18,509 nt of DNA, from assembly GCA_965651265.1 (NCBI GenBank), contig CBFGRV010000060.1, positions 1 to 18,509 of the forward strand, given 5' to 3'. Both the position numbers and the translations under genes were made by a program. This document shows positions 6,647-14,765 of the stretch, in pieces. How positions within the stretch are numbered: the first letter of the stretch is position 1; every line of letters starts with the position of its first letter. The stretch comes from CBFGRV01 sp965651265 (GTDB lineage Bacteria; Bacteroidota; Rhodothermia; Rhodothermales; VXPQ01). A model generated the notes under the pieces. It was given only the letters and a program-made list of their open reading frames with translations, did not search any database and was not told the DNA's origin.

Positions 6647-9028
6647 ATGAAAAGCTCTCGACTGTCATTCTTCGGCATCTTGTCGGCCGTAATCGCCTGC
6701 TCCCTCGTTGGGAGTTCTGCCAACGCGCAACAGCGGTTCGGCCAGTCGTTGATCGTTTCCGACTCCGAAATCATCGTCGCCGAACCCGAAAACACCTATC
6801 GTCCGGGTGCCGTCTACGTGTACCGCAAAGATAGCGGCTCGTGGGAGCAAGTTTCGGAGATTACGGCTCCCGATGCTCAAATGAATGATCGGTTCGGCCG
6901 GAGCATCGCTGCGGATGGAGATGTGCTCGTCGTCGGGTCGACAGGATCTGACGACCGGGGTGGCAAGGTCTACATTTACGAGCGGGATGGGGACGGCTGG
7001 GTGCATCGGCAGACGCTGGTCCCCGACGACGTGACGCGCGGTGCGCGATTTGGCGGACAGGTAGCTGTTTCGGGCGATTTCCTGTTCGCATCCGCGCCTT
7101 CAACGGACGATGCCCCCGGTTCCGTTTACGTTTATCATAGAGGGGATGACGGAACGTGGGCGATGCATTCCACGCTCAGGGGGAGTTCTGCCGAGAACGG
7201 TGCCGGGTTCGGCGCGCGCCTCGTGGCGCAGGACCAGACTCTATTCGTCGCAGCCCCGAACCATGACAACCGTATGGGAGCTGTCTATCGCTTCAGTTTT
7301 GATCCCACGGCCGATGCATGGACAGAGGCCCAGGTGCTGAGCGGACGCGGTCTCGACGACGAAAGCCGCATGGGACTGGCTCTGGAATTGATGGAGGGCA
7401 GCCTGCTTGTTGGGGCGCCCGGATTCGGCCAACGTCTCGGGGCCGTATTCGTCTTCGAGCCCGAGGAGGAGACGGGCGATTGGGGTCAGACGGCGACGCT
7501 CCTCCCATACGCCGCGACGCGCGCCGCCAGCTTCGGCTCTTCCATATCGGCCGATGGAAACACCGTGTGGGTTGGCGCCCCGTTTGGAGATGGCTTCCAG
7601 GGCTCTGTGTATGCGTTCACGCGCGATGAGAGCGGCTGGAAGTCTGCGTCGCGAGTTTCGATGGAGGAGCTTGGTCGTGGTGACCTCTTCGGTCAGTCCG
7701 TTGGACTAAGAGGGAGCGTTGCCGCCGTCGGGATCGTGGGTGCCGACTTCGGGTCGGGGGCAGTTGCCATCTTCGAGCAAGATGCGTCCGGCGCATGGAT
7801 TTCCTCCCATCGTCTGGTGAGCGCGCCGGAGAGTCTCGAACCCGTGACCGGAGGGCAGGTCAATTGCGAGGATGGCACAGCGGCGATGTTTCCGTGTGAA
7901 GGAGTCGACCTGCTGTCGTTCTTGCCCATCAGCGAGTTAGGCGGAGGTCGCGGCGTTGATCTGAACGACATCTGGGGCTGGACCGACCCGCAGACAGGGC
8001 GTGAGTATGCCCTCGTTGGGCGCGTGGATGGGACCGCCTTTGTGGATGTCACAGATCCCTACCATCCCGTCTACCTTGGAGAATTGCCCAAGACGAAGGA
8101 ATCGCCGGGTTCTGTCTGGCGGGACATCAAGGTGTACCGAGATCACGCTTTTATCGTGGCCGACGGCGCCGGCCCGCACGGCATGCAGGTATTCGATCTG
8201 ACGCGTCTTCGGGGCCTGAGCGGCGAGCCGGTGACCTTCGAGCCGGATGCCCACTACAGCGGCATCAACAGCGCCCACAACATCGTCATCAATACGGATA
8301 CCGGGTTCGCCTACACGGTGGGCAACAGCAGCGGCGGCGAAACCTGCGGCGGGGGCCTTCACATGATCAACATCCAGGATCCCCTCAATCCTACCTTTGC
8401 CGGCTGCTATTCAGCCTCAGGCACGGGCCGGGCCGGAACAGGTTACACGCACGATGCTCAGTGCCTGGTCTACAACGGACCGGATTCGGAGTACGCGGGC
8501 CGAGAGATCTGTTTCGGATCCAACGAGACGGCGCTCAACATTGCCGACGTGACCGACAAGGAGAATCCGGTGAGCATCGCCTCGGCGTCTTACCCCAATG
8601 TCTCCTACACGCATCAGGGTTGGATCAGCGAGGACCACCGCTACTTCTACGTCAATGATGAGCTCGACGAATTGACCGGCAACGCCGATCAGACGCGCAC
8701 GCTCATCTGGGACGTCACGGATCTCGATGATCCTCAGCTCGTGAAGGAATACATGTGGGGACCCGAATCATCCGACCACAACCTCTATGTGAAAGGAAAT
8801 CGGCTGTACATGTCGAATTACAAGACCGGATTGAGGGTCCACGACATCACTGATCCGGTGAACCCCGTCGAGATCGGGTACTTCGATACGATGCCGGTTG
8901 GTGACGATGGACCCGGGTTCTCCGGCTCATGGAGCAATTATCCATTCTTCGAGAGCGGAACCGTGGCGGTCTCCAGCATCGGCGAGGGACTGTTCCTGCT
9001 CCGCCCCCGCGATAATCCCGGCCTGTAG
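6647..9028 (+). CDS. Exported FG-GAP propeller fused to choice-of-anchor B domain
   Basis: A 793-residue protein. A signal peptide (residues 1-27, ending SSANA) indicates export. Residues about 29-385 contain seven FG-GAP-type repeats spaced about 52 residues apart (FG or MG at 31, 83, 135, 188, 242, 296, 348, each followed by a strand such as LLVGAP and later GAVYVY), enough for a complete integrin-like seven-bladed propeller. Residues about 405-793 match the choice-of-anchor B family: VNCEDG...FPCEGVDLL, GWTDPQTGREYALVGRVDGTAFVDVTDP, and histidine-led motifs AHNIVIN, THDAQC, THQGWI and DHNLYVKGN. Families of this name usually carry a C-terminal anchoring domain; here the chain ends straight after the core (LLRPRDNPGL), so no sorting signal is seen. 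GAGGAA directly precedes the ATG. First gene of the propeller run, 17 bases before the next. Confidence 0.9.
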   Translation: MKSSRLSFFGILSAVIACSLVGSSANAQQRFGQSLIVSDSEIIVAEPENTYRPGAVYVYRKDSGSWEQVSEITAPDAQMNDRFGRSIAADGDVLVVGSTGSDDRGGKVYIYERDGDGWVHRQTLVPDDVTRGARFGGQVAVSGDFLFASAPSTDDAPGSVYVYHRGDDGTWAMHSTLRGSSAENGAGFGARLVAQDQTLFVAAPNHDNRMGAVYRFSFDPTADAWTEAQVLSGRGLDDESRMGLALELMEGSLLVGAPGFGQRLGAVFVFEPEEETGDWGQTATLLPYAATRAASFGSSISADGNTVWVGAPFGDGFQGSVYAFTRDESGWKSASRVSMEELGRGDLFGQSVGLRGSVAAVGIVGADFGSGAVAIFEQDASGAWISSHRLVSAPESLEPVTGGQVNCEDGTAAMFPCEGVDLLSFLPISELGGGRGVDLNDIWGWTDPQTGREYALVGRVDGTAFVDVTDPYHPVYLGELPKTKESPGSVWRDIKVYRDHAFIVADGAGPHGMQVFDLTRLRGLSGEPVTFEPDAHYSGINSAHNIVINTDTGFAYTVGNSSGGETCGGGLHMINIQDPLNPTFAGCYSASGTGRAGTGYTHDAQCLVYNGPDSEYAGREICFGSNETALNIADVTDKENPVSIASASYPNVSYTHQGWISEDHRYFYVNDELDELTGNADQTRTLIWDVTDLDDPQLVKEYMWGPESSDHNLYVKGNRLYMSNYKTGLRVHDITDPVNPVEIGYFDTMPVGDDGPGFSGSWSNYPFFESGTVAVSSIGEGLFLLRPRDNPGL

Positions 9029-9045
9029 ATCGAAGGTGAAGTGCG

Positions 9046-10401
9046 ATGCAGAGGTATTGGAGCTGTGTTCTGGGTTCGCTGATTGTCGCGATCACGATTC
9101 TGGCGGGCTGCACTTCGTCGCAGGCGGCGACCGGCGGCGGTGGCGAGATCGTATTCTCGAGAGACATCCTTCCGCTTCTGCAGGAGAAGTTCGCGCCTTT
9201 GCTCGAGGAGGAGGCGGGGCTGGACCTTGGCTCGTGGGAGAGCCTGATGCGGGGATCGAACCTTGGGGAGGTCGTCATCCCGTTCGATGCCGATCGCAGC
9301 CTTATCGTCAAAGTGGCAGAGCGCTCGGGAGCGAGTCTCCTGTCATCCGCTGAAATCTCCCGCGTGCGTCAGTGGATCGATGAGGGAGCCCGGAATGATG
9401 ACGGGGCCGTGCCCTTCGCAGACGCGACGGAGCTCCTCTATGTGACCAGCCAGGGGTCCGCTCTGGTTTCGGTGATCGACATGGAGGCCAACGTGGTCAT
9501 CCGCACGGTCGATCTTCGGAAGCTGGGGTTTTCGGAGAATGCCCGGCCGCACCACATCGTGGTCGAGCCGGATGGGGAGCACTGGTACGTTTCTCTGATC
9601 GGCGAGAACACGGTCCTCAAATTCAACCGAGCGAATGAGTTGGTCGGTCGCTTCTCGTTCGAGGTGCCCGGGATGTTGGCCCTGGATGCTGCCGGCGGGA
9701 TCCTATACGTCGGCCGCTCGATGAGCGCAGTCAATCCGCCGCAGCGTATAGGCTTTGCGGATGCCGACGGCGGAGAAGTCGAGGAGGTCGACGTCTTTTA
9801 TCCGCGGCCGCACGCGCTGGCGCTCACGGGCGATGGTCGTGTGCTTTATGGCGCCAGTCTGGGTGTCAACCAGATGGCGTCCATCGACACCGAATCTATG
9901 GATGTCGAGATCCATCAGGTGCCCGGTATGCATCACAGCCTCGTTCAGTTCGCCGTTTCGCCGGACGGTGACGTGATGATTGGAGGTGGCGAGATGAGCG
10001 GCATTCTTCTCTTTTTTGACATCTCGGACCCCATGAATCCGACCGTTGTCGATTCGCTGGCGGTTGGGGGCGCCCCCTGGCATCCCGTGTTCAGTCCGGA
10101 TGGTACACGCGCGTACGTGCCGCGAAAGATGGCCGACGCCGTGTCGGTGATCGACATGACCGCGCGTAAGCAGATTGCCGAGATCACCGGACCCGGGCTC
10201 TCGCAGCCGCACGGCAGTGCCGTTCGCTCCGACGGCCGCTATGTGTACGTATCCAACAGTAATCTGGATGGCGACTATACGCCGCGGCGGCCGTTCGAGG
10301 GCGATCCGGGCGGGACGGTCGTCGTGATCGATACACAAACCAACGAAGTCGTCAAGGTGCTCGAGCTCGAGAATTATCCGACAGGAATGGGAACGCGTTG
10401 A
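9046..10401 (+). CDS. YVTN-type beta-propeller lipoprotein with heme-less cytochrome-like domain
   Basis: A 451-residue protein with lipobox ILAGC (C22). Residues about 35-117 resemble the planctomycete-type cytochrome c domain: IVFSRDILPLLQEK, then LDLGSWESLMRGS, VIPFDADRSLIVKV and ISRVRQWIDEGARND. The heme-binding CxxCH is absent: where CAPCH would be expected the chain reads FAPLL (49-53). The only cysteines are C7 and C22, both in the signal peptide, and no MPP-type ligand loop is seen. Residues about 128-451 form a YVTN/YncE-like propeller (ELLYVTSQGSALVSVIDMEANVV, HHIVVEPDGEHWYVS, HPVFSPDGTRAYVPRKMADAVSVIDM, GRYVYVSNSN, GTVVVIDTQTNEVV). It lies 17 bases after the choice-of-anchor B gene and 7 before the VCBS gene, surely co-transcribed. 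Ligand and partner unknown. Confidence 0.88.
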   Translation: MQRYWSCVLGSLIVAITILAGCTSSQAATGGGGEIVFSRDILPLLQEKFAPLLEEEAGLDLGSWESLMRGSNLGEVVIPFDADRSLIVKVAERSGASLLSSAEISRVRQWIDEGARNDDGAVPFADATELLYVTSQGSALVSVIDMEANVVIRTVDLRKLGFSENARPHHIVVEPDGEHWYVSLIGENTVLKFNRANELVGRFSFEVPGMLALDAAGGILYVGRSMSAVNPPQRIGFADADGGEVEEVDVFYPRPHALALTGDGRVLYGASLGVNQMASIDTESMDVEIHQVPGMHHSLVQFAVSPDGDVMIGGGEMSGILLFFDISDPMNPTVVDSLAVGGAPWHPVFSPDGTRAYVPRKMADAVSVIDMTARKQIAEITGPGLSQPHGSAVRSDGRYVYVSNSNLDGDYTPRRPFEGDPGGTVVVIDTQTNEVVKVLELENYPTGMGTR

Positions 10402-10408
10402 GTGGCAG

Positions 10409-12319
10409 ATGGGCAGGTCGTCGGTTCTCTCCTTTTTCCTGCTGCTGCCAATTTTGGCCTCCTGCGCCTCCTCCGATTCGCTTCCCCGGCGCACCCCTCT
10501 CTCCACAGGGCCCTCGGCGGGCGGCCTCCCCGCCCATCGCAAAATCCACCCTTTCGATATTCTCCGGGCAGACGGCACGCCCTACGAACGCCCGTTTCTC
10601 GGCGGATTGAACGCGCCGCGCCCGCAGCTCATCGACATCGACGGCGACGGCGATCCGGACCTCTTCATCCAGGAATACACCGGCTCCGTCATGTTCTTCG
10701 AGAACAACGGTGGGGGGCGGTTTGAATTTCGATCCGACAAGTATGCGGATCTCGACGTGGGCGAATGGTACCGGTTCGCCGACGTCGACAGGGACGGCGA
10801 TTTCGACATTCTCGCCGAGGAGCCCTACAGCTACATCCGGTACTACCGTAATGACGGCACGCCGCAGGAGCCGGAATTCGTCCTTGCCGTCGATACCCTG
10901 CATGACGTGGAGGGGCGGGCGATGTTCTCGGACCGCCAGAACATCCCGAACGCAACCGATATCGACTGCAACGGGCGGACGGATCTGTTCGTCGGCCGGC
11001 TCGATGGCACCATCACGCGGTACGAGACCGTGGGTGACGCTGCGACGCCGGTTTTCAGGCTGATCACCGAGCGCTTCGAGGACATCGAGATCGTAGCACA
11101 ATTCGGGCAGCCGGGGAATCCGTCCGGCGTGATGCCCAATATCCCGGGCCCGGGCGACGTACCAAACAGAGGCCCCACCTTTCCTGCCGAGAGTGAGGTG
11201 CGGAGACACGGCGCCAATACGATGACCTTTGCGGACATCGACAGAGATGGGGACCTGGATCTGTTCTGGGGCGATTATTTCGAGCCCGGCCTCCTCATCA
11301 TCGAGAACAGGGGGACCTGCAGCGCGCCATCCCTTCGCACTGAGCCTGTGCCCTTCCCGCCGCCCGATCCGCTTGTTTCGAGCGGGTACAATGCGCCGGC
11401 CTTCGGGGACATCGATGGGGATGGCGACATGGACCTGCTCGTCGGCGTCCTCGGCGGCGCCTTCAATCCGAACCTGACGGCAGGCGCAAATCTGTATTTC
11501 TATGAGCAGGTCGAGGACGGGCGCTTCGCGCTGCGGACTCGCAACTTCCTGGATCAGCTCGATCTGGGAAGCGAGAGCTATCCACGCGTCGCCGACCTGG
11601 ACGGCGACGGACATCCCGAGATCTACATCGCCAATAAGATTTCTGCTACGGACAGCCGCACCTCTGTGCTCGTGAGATTCGAATACGCCGACGGCGCGTA
11701 TCGCTTGCGCGATTCGCTGGCGCTGATTCCATCCTACCATTACGCACCGGCTTTCGGGGACCTGGATGGAGACGGCCTGGTCGACATGGTGCTCGGCACA
11801 TGGAATGATGGTGTTGCATGGTACCGCAACACAGGGACCGATACCGGCTCGAGGTTGGAGCTGGTGGCGGAACGCTTCGTGGAGCTCACTCGCGGGAGCC
11901 ACACCACTCCGGCTCTCGTCGACATCGACGACGATGGCGATCTCGACCTGTTCGTCGGAGAGACATCGGGGACGATCAACTTCTACGAGAACGTGGGCTC
12001 GCCTTCGGAACCGGCGTTCGAGCTTGTTTCGGATGAGTACCTCGGAATCGACGTTGGCAGGCGAAGCGTGCCCATCTTCTTCGATATAGACGGGGATGGA
12101 GACCAGGACATGATCATCGGATCGGAGAGCGAGGGCCTCGTGTTGTTTCGTAACGTGGGGACTCGTTCGGATCCCGATTTCGAGAGCGAGGGTCCGTTGC
12201 CGATCGACGTTCCGCCCATCGCCGTACCCGAGATCGCGGACCTCGATGGGGACGGACGCGTCGAGATGCTCGTAGGTGCGGTAGGTGGCGGCCTGATCTT
12301 CTTCGACGACGAGCCGTAA
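10409..12319 (+). CDS. VCBS/FG-GAP repeat lipoprotein, calcium-loop rich
   Basis: A 636-residue protein with an N-terminal hydrophobic signal and lipobox ILASC (C19). Ten repeats carry the calcium-binding type loop DxDxDG at residues 76, 125, 184, 276, 334, 396, 451, 505, 559 and 611, usually as FGDIDGDGDxDLLVG followed by a strand such as NFYENVG. The third (DIDCNGRTD) is degenerate. This is the FG-GAP/VCBS architecture of surface or periplasmic propellers, often in protein-protein or carbohydrate contacts. The ATG lies 7 bases after the previous stop, so translation is probably coupled. There is no added catalytic domain and no recognisable C-terminal sorting domain. moeA follows 60 bases later on the same strand without an obvious terminator; a hairpin at 12337-12356 has no T run. 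Function unknown. Confidence 0.9.
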   Translation: MGRSSVLSFFLLLPILASCASSDSLPRRTPLSTGPSAGGLPAHRKIHPFDILRADGTPYERPFLGGLNAPRPQLIDIDGDGDPDLFIQEYTGSVMFFENNGGGRFEFRSDKYADLDVGEWYRFADVDRDGDFDILAEEPYSYIRYYRNDGTPQEPEFVLAVDTLHDVEGRAMFSDRQNIPNATDIDCNGRTDLFVGRLDGTITRYETVGDAATPVFRLITERFEDIEIVAQFGQPGNPSGVMPNIPGPGDVPNRGPTFPAESEVRRHGANTMTFADIDRDGDLDLFWGDYFEPGLLIIENRGTCSAPSLRTEPVPFPPPDPLVSSGYNAPAFGDIDGDGDMDLLVGVLGGAFNPNLTAGANLYFYEQVEDGRFALRTRNFLDQLDLGSESYPRVADLDGDGHPEIYIANKISATDSRTSVLVRFEYADGAYRLRDSLALIPSYHYAPAFGDLDGDGLVDMVLGTWNDGVAWYRNTGTDTGSRLELVAERFVELTRGSHTTPALVDIDDDGDLDLFVGETSGTINFYENVGSPSEPAFELVSDEYLGIDVGRRSVPIFFDIDGDGDQDMIIGSESEGLVLFRNVGTRSDPDFESEGPLPIDVPPIAVPEIADLDGDGRVEMLVGAVGGGLIFFDDEP

Positions 12320-12379
12320 GTCCGGTTGGGACGAAAAGCCTGGTTCCGTTTAGGCTGAAATCGCACACGCACAAGTCGG

Positions 12380-13579
12380 ATGCGGCAGCTCATCTCCTAC
12401 TTCGAAGCTCGAGAGATCGTGCTGGACTCTATCGAGCCGCTTTCTGCCGAGCGTATTCCGCTCTCTCAAGCTCTCGGGCGAGTTCTGGCCGAGGTTATCG
12501 TATCCGATGATAACATTCCGCCGTTCGACAACTCGGCCATGGACGGATATGCGCTTCGAGCGGCGGACGTCGACGAGGCCGGCGTAGTGCTACCCTGCGT
12601 CGGAGAAATCGCGGCGGGCAGCGTGGAGGGTACGGTGCTGCAGCCTGGAACGTGCGTGGCCGTCATGACCGGTGCGCCCATCCCGCTGGGCGCTGATGCG
12701 GTCGTGCCTGTCGAGAAGACGCGACGCCTTGATTCCGATATCCAGTTCGATGTGGTGCCTAACCAAGGTGACCACGTCCGTCCCGCCGGTGGAGATGTGC
12801 AGGTAGGCGAAAGGGTGTTGGAAAGGGGCACGGCGATTACGCCTGGAATTGTCGGCGTTCTGGCCTCGCTTGGGTACGCCGAAGTTGCCGTGGGTCGCCG
12901 GCCACGAGTGGCGGTGGTCACGACAGGAAACGAGCTTGTCGGAGTTGGCGAGCGGCCCGGCCCGGGTCAGATTCGCGATTCTAGCGCGTCGACTCTTGCT
13001 GCCTTCGTCCAGCGAGCGGGCGGAACCGTGGTTGGACCGTATCGTGCGCGCGACGAGCTCGCCGAGCTCCGACGCGTGTTGGAAGACGCACTCGGGGCCG
13101 ATGTCGTGGCCGTTGCCGGAGGCGTCTCCGTTGGAGAGTATGATCTCGTCAAGCAGGTCCTCGACGAGCTCGGCCTCGAATTATTCTTTTGGAGGGTGCG
13201 ACAGCGGCCGGGGAAGCCACTTGCATTCGGTCGGATTGGACGCATCCCCGTATTCGGACTTCCCGGCAACCCGGTCTCGTCGGCGGTATGTTTTCAGGAG
13301 TACGTCTTGCCGGCGCTCGCGAAGATGCAAGGCAATCGGCAAACGATCCAGCCGCTTGCCCGCGGGATACTCGTTTCGGAGGTAATGAAAGTTCGTGGCC
13401 TGCACACCTTCGCTCGGGGCGTGGGCCGCTGGGCGGATGGTCGGCTGCTCATCGACCCGCTCGCGAAGCAAGGATCCCATATGGCCAGCGGCCTCGCCCA
13501 TGCCAATGGGCTTATCCATCTTCCTGAAGAGCTGGATGCAGCGCCTGCGGGTACGGAGGTGGCGTTCGAGTGGCTGTAG
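12380..13579 (+). CDS. moeA: Molybdopterin molybdenumtransferase MoeA
   Basis: A 399-residue enzyme that inserts molybdate into adenylylated molybdopterin, the last step of basic molybdenum cofactor synthesis, in the cytoplasm. Length is typical (about 400-411). Motifs in order: PPFDNSAMDGYALR (47-60), GEIAAGS (75-81), MTGAPIPLGADAVVPVE (96-112), GDHVRPAGGDVQVGE (130-144), the molybdopterin-binding-fold segment VAVVTTGNELV (177-187), GQIRDSSASTL (196-206), AVAGGVSVGEYD (244-255), RPGKPLAFG (276-284) and GLPGNPVSSAVCFQEY (293-308). The C-terminal domain IV covers about 325-399. The ATG gives the full N-terminus, with only a weak GG nearby. The neighbouring moaA is convergent, and the two stop codons abut with no gap. 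Confidence 0.97.
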   Translation: MRQLISYFEAREIVLDSIEPLSAERIPLSQALGRVLAEVIVSDDNIPPFDNSAMDGYALRAADVDEAGVVLPCVGEIAAGSVEGTVLQPGTCVAVMTGAPIPLGADAVVPVEKTRRLDSDIQFDVVPNQGDHVRPAGGDVQVGERVLERGTAITPGIVGVLASLGYAEVAVGRRPRVAVVTTGNELVGVGERPGPGQIRDSSASTLAAFVQRAGGTVVGPYRARDELAELRRVLEDALGADVVAVAGGVSVGEYDLVKQVLDELGLELFFWRVRQRPGKPLAFGRIGRIPVFGLPGNPVSSAVCFQEYVLPALAKMQGNRQTIQPLARGILVSEVMKVRGLHTFARGVGRWADGRLLIDPLAKQGSHMASGLAHANGLIHLPEELDAAPAGTEVAFEWL

Positions 13580-14557
13580 TCAGCCCCCAATCAGGATCAT
13601 TGGTCGATTCTCTAGATCGACCAATTGATGCAGGCCGGCGTGCGCCTTTTTCTTTCGAAGTACGGCCCCTTTGATGGCCTCGACGATCTGCGCATCGTCG
13701 GCACCGCTGCGCATGATGTCGCGAAGGCTCACCTCTGCATTCCCGAACAGGCAGACCTTGAGCGCCCCGTCCGCGGTCAGCCGCAGTCGGTTGCAGGTGC
13801 CGCAGAAGTCGTCTGACATCGACGAGATGAACCCGACACGCCCTCGGAATCCCGGAACGCGATAGGTTTTCGACGTTTCGGTGCGGCCGTCCGCCTGCCG
13901 TTCGAGCGGGAAACAGGATCGAATTCTCTCCAGCATTTCCGCATACGGCATGAAGAGCTCATCATTCCAGCCATTTCCCTGGAAGGGCATGTATTCGATG
14001 AAGCGGACTTCAATCGGTCGATGCTCGGTCATCGCGACAAAGTCGAGGAGCTCGTCGTCGTTTACCCCCCGCATCACCACGCAATTCAATTTCACCGGAT
14101 CGAAGCCTAAGTCTGTGGCCACCTCGATGGCCTCCAGGACCTTCTCCATCCCCTTTCGCCGCGTGATTCGCTCAAACTTCTCGGCGTCGAGGGTGTCCAG
14201 GCTGATGTTGATCAAGTTCACGCCGGCCGCATGAAGTCTGGGCAGCTTCTTGGGCAGCAAGAGACCGTTCGTCGTGACCGCGAGGGTGCGGAGGCCCGGA
14301 ATTTTGCCGAGCCGCTCCACCAACACCTCCATGTCCTTTCTGACGAGCGGCTCCCCTCCCGTCAGGCGAATCTTATCGACGCCGCCGCTCACGAACAGGC
14401 GTGCCAGCCGTTCGATTTCCTCAAAGGTCAAGATGTTATCCTTCAGTGAGAGCTCGACGCCCTCCGCCGGCATGCAATAGGTGCACCGCAGATTGCACCG
14501 CTCCGTCAGGGAGATGCGTAGGTAGGTATGGGCCCGACCGAAAGTGTCGACGAACAT
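13580..14557 (-). CDS. moaA: GTP 3',8-cyclase MoaA (radical SAM)
   Basis: A 325-residue radical SAM enzyme that converts GTP to 3',8-cyclo-7,8-dihydro-GTP, the first step of molybdenum cofactor synthesis, together with MoaC (not in this window). The SAM-binding 4Fe-4S cluster motif is C21, C25 and C28 in TERCNLRCTYCMP. The second, substrate-binding cluster is C252, C255 and C269 in FCGTCNRLRLTADGALKVCL. GGEP (67-70) is the radical SAM glycine-rich motif. The chain ends in GG, as active MoaA proteins do, where the tail reaches the active site. The start (MFVDTFGRAHTYLRISLT) matches the family exactly. A TATACT is seen on this strand about 80 bases upstream, near 14630, without a clear -35. Transcription converges on moeA. 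Confidence 0.97.
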   Translation of the reverse strand: MFVDTFGRAHTYLRISLTERCNLRCTYCMPAEGVELSLKDNILTFEEIERLARLFVSGGVDKIRLTGGEPLVRKDMEVLVERLGKIPGLRTLAVTTNGLLLPKKLPRLHAAGVNLINISLDTLDAEKFERITRRKGMEKVLEAIEVATDLGFDPVKLNCVVMRGVNDDELLDFVAMTEHRPIEVRFIEYMPFQGNGWNDELFMPYAEMLERIRSCFPLERQADGRTETSKTYRVPGFRGRVGFISSMSDDFCGTCNRLRLTADGALKVCLFGNAEVSLRDIMRSGADDAQIVEAIKGAVLRKKKAHAGLHQLVDLENRPMILIGG

Positions 14558-14765
14558 CGGGGGGGAGGCGATATGCGGTGGCGAACCGTACGGACGGTGG
14601 CGTCGGGTAGCGTCACGGTGCCCGACTAGTATACTTCTGGCCGTCGATTGGATCCGAGCTTTCCATCCGAGCCGTTCCCGTCAGGAGTCGAATCCATCGA
14701 GCTCGCTAGCGGCTTCAGAGACTGCTGAAGGACGTGTACATGATCGATGTTGCATAGCGCCGAAG

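Noticed and set aside
9703..10578. 291-codon minus-strand frame
   Set aside because: Antisense to the YVTN propeller and the start of the VCBS gene; histidine- and arginine-rich shadow composition.
10352..11902. 516-codon open frame on the minus strand
   Set aside because: It lies fully antisense to the VCBS gene; the repetitive GAC/GAT-GGC codons of the calcium loops remove stops on the other strand. Its translation has no motif, and the plus-strand protein is clearly real.
12337..12356. Hairpin AGCCTG/TAGGCT between the VCBS gene and moeA
   Set aside because: Six pairs with one wobble and followed by GAAAT, not T residues; not a convincing terminator, so read-through into moeA remains possible.
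14713..14730. Inverted repeat CTTCAG/CTGAAG after the cyclase gene
   Set aside because: Six pairs, six-base loop and no T run on the minus strand; considered as the cyclase terminator but not supported.
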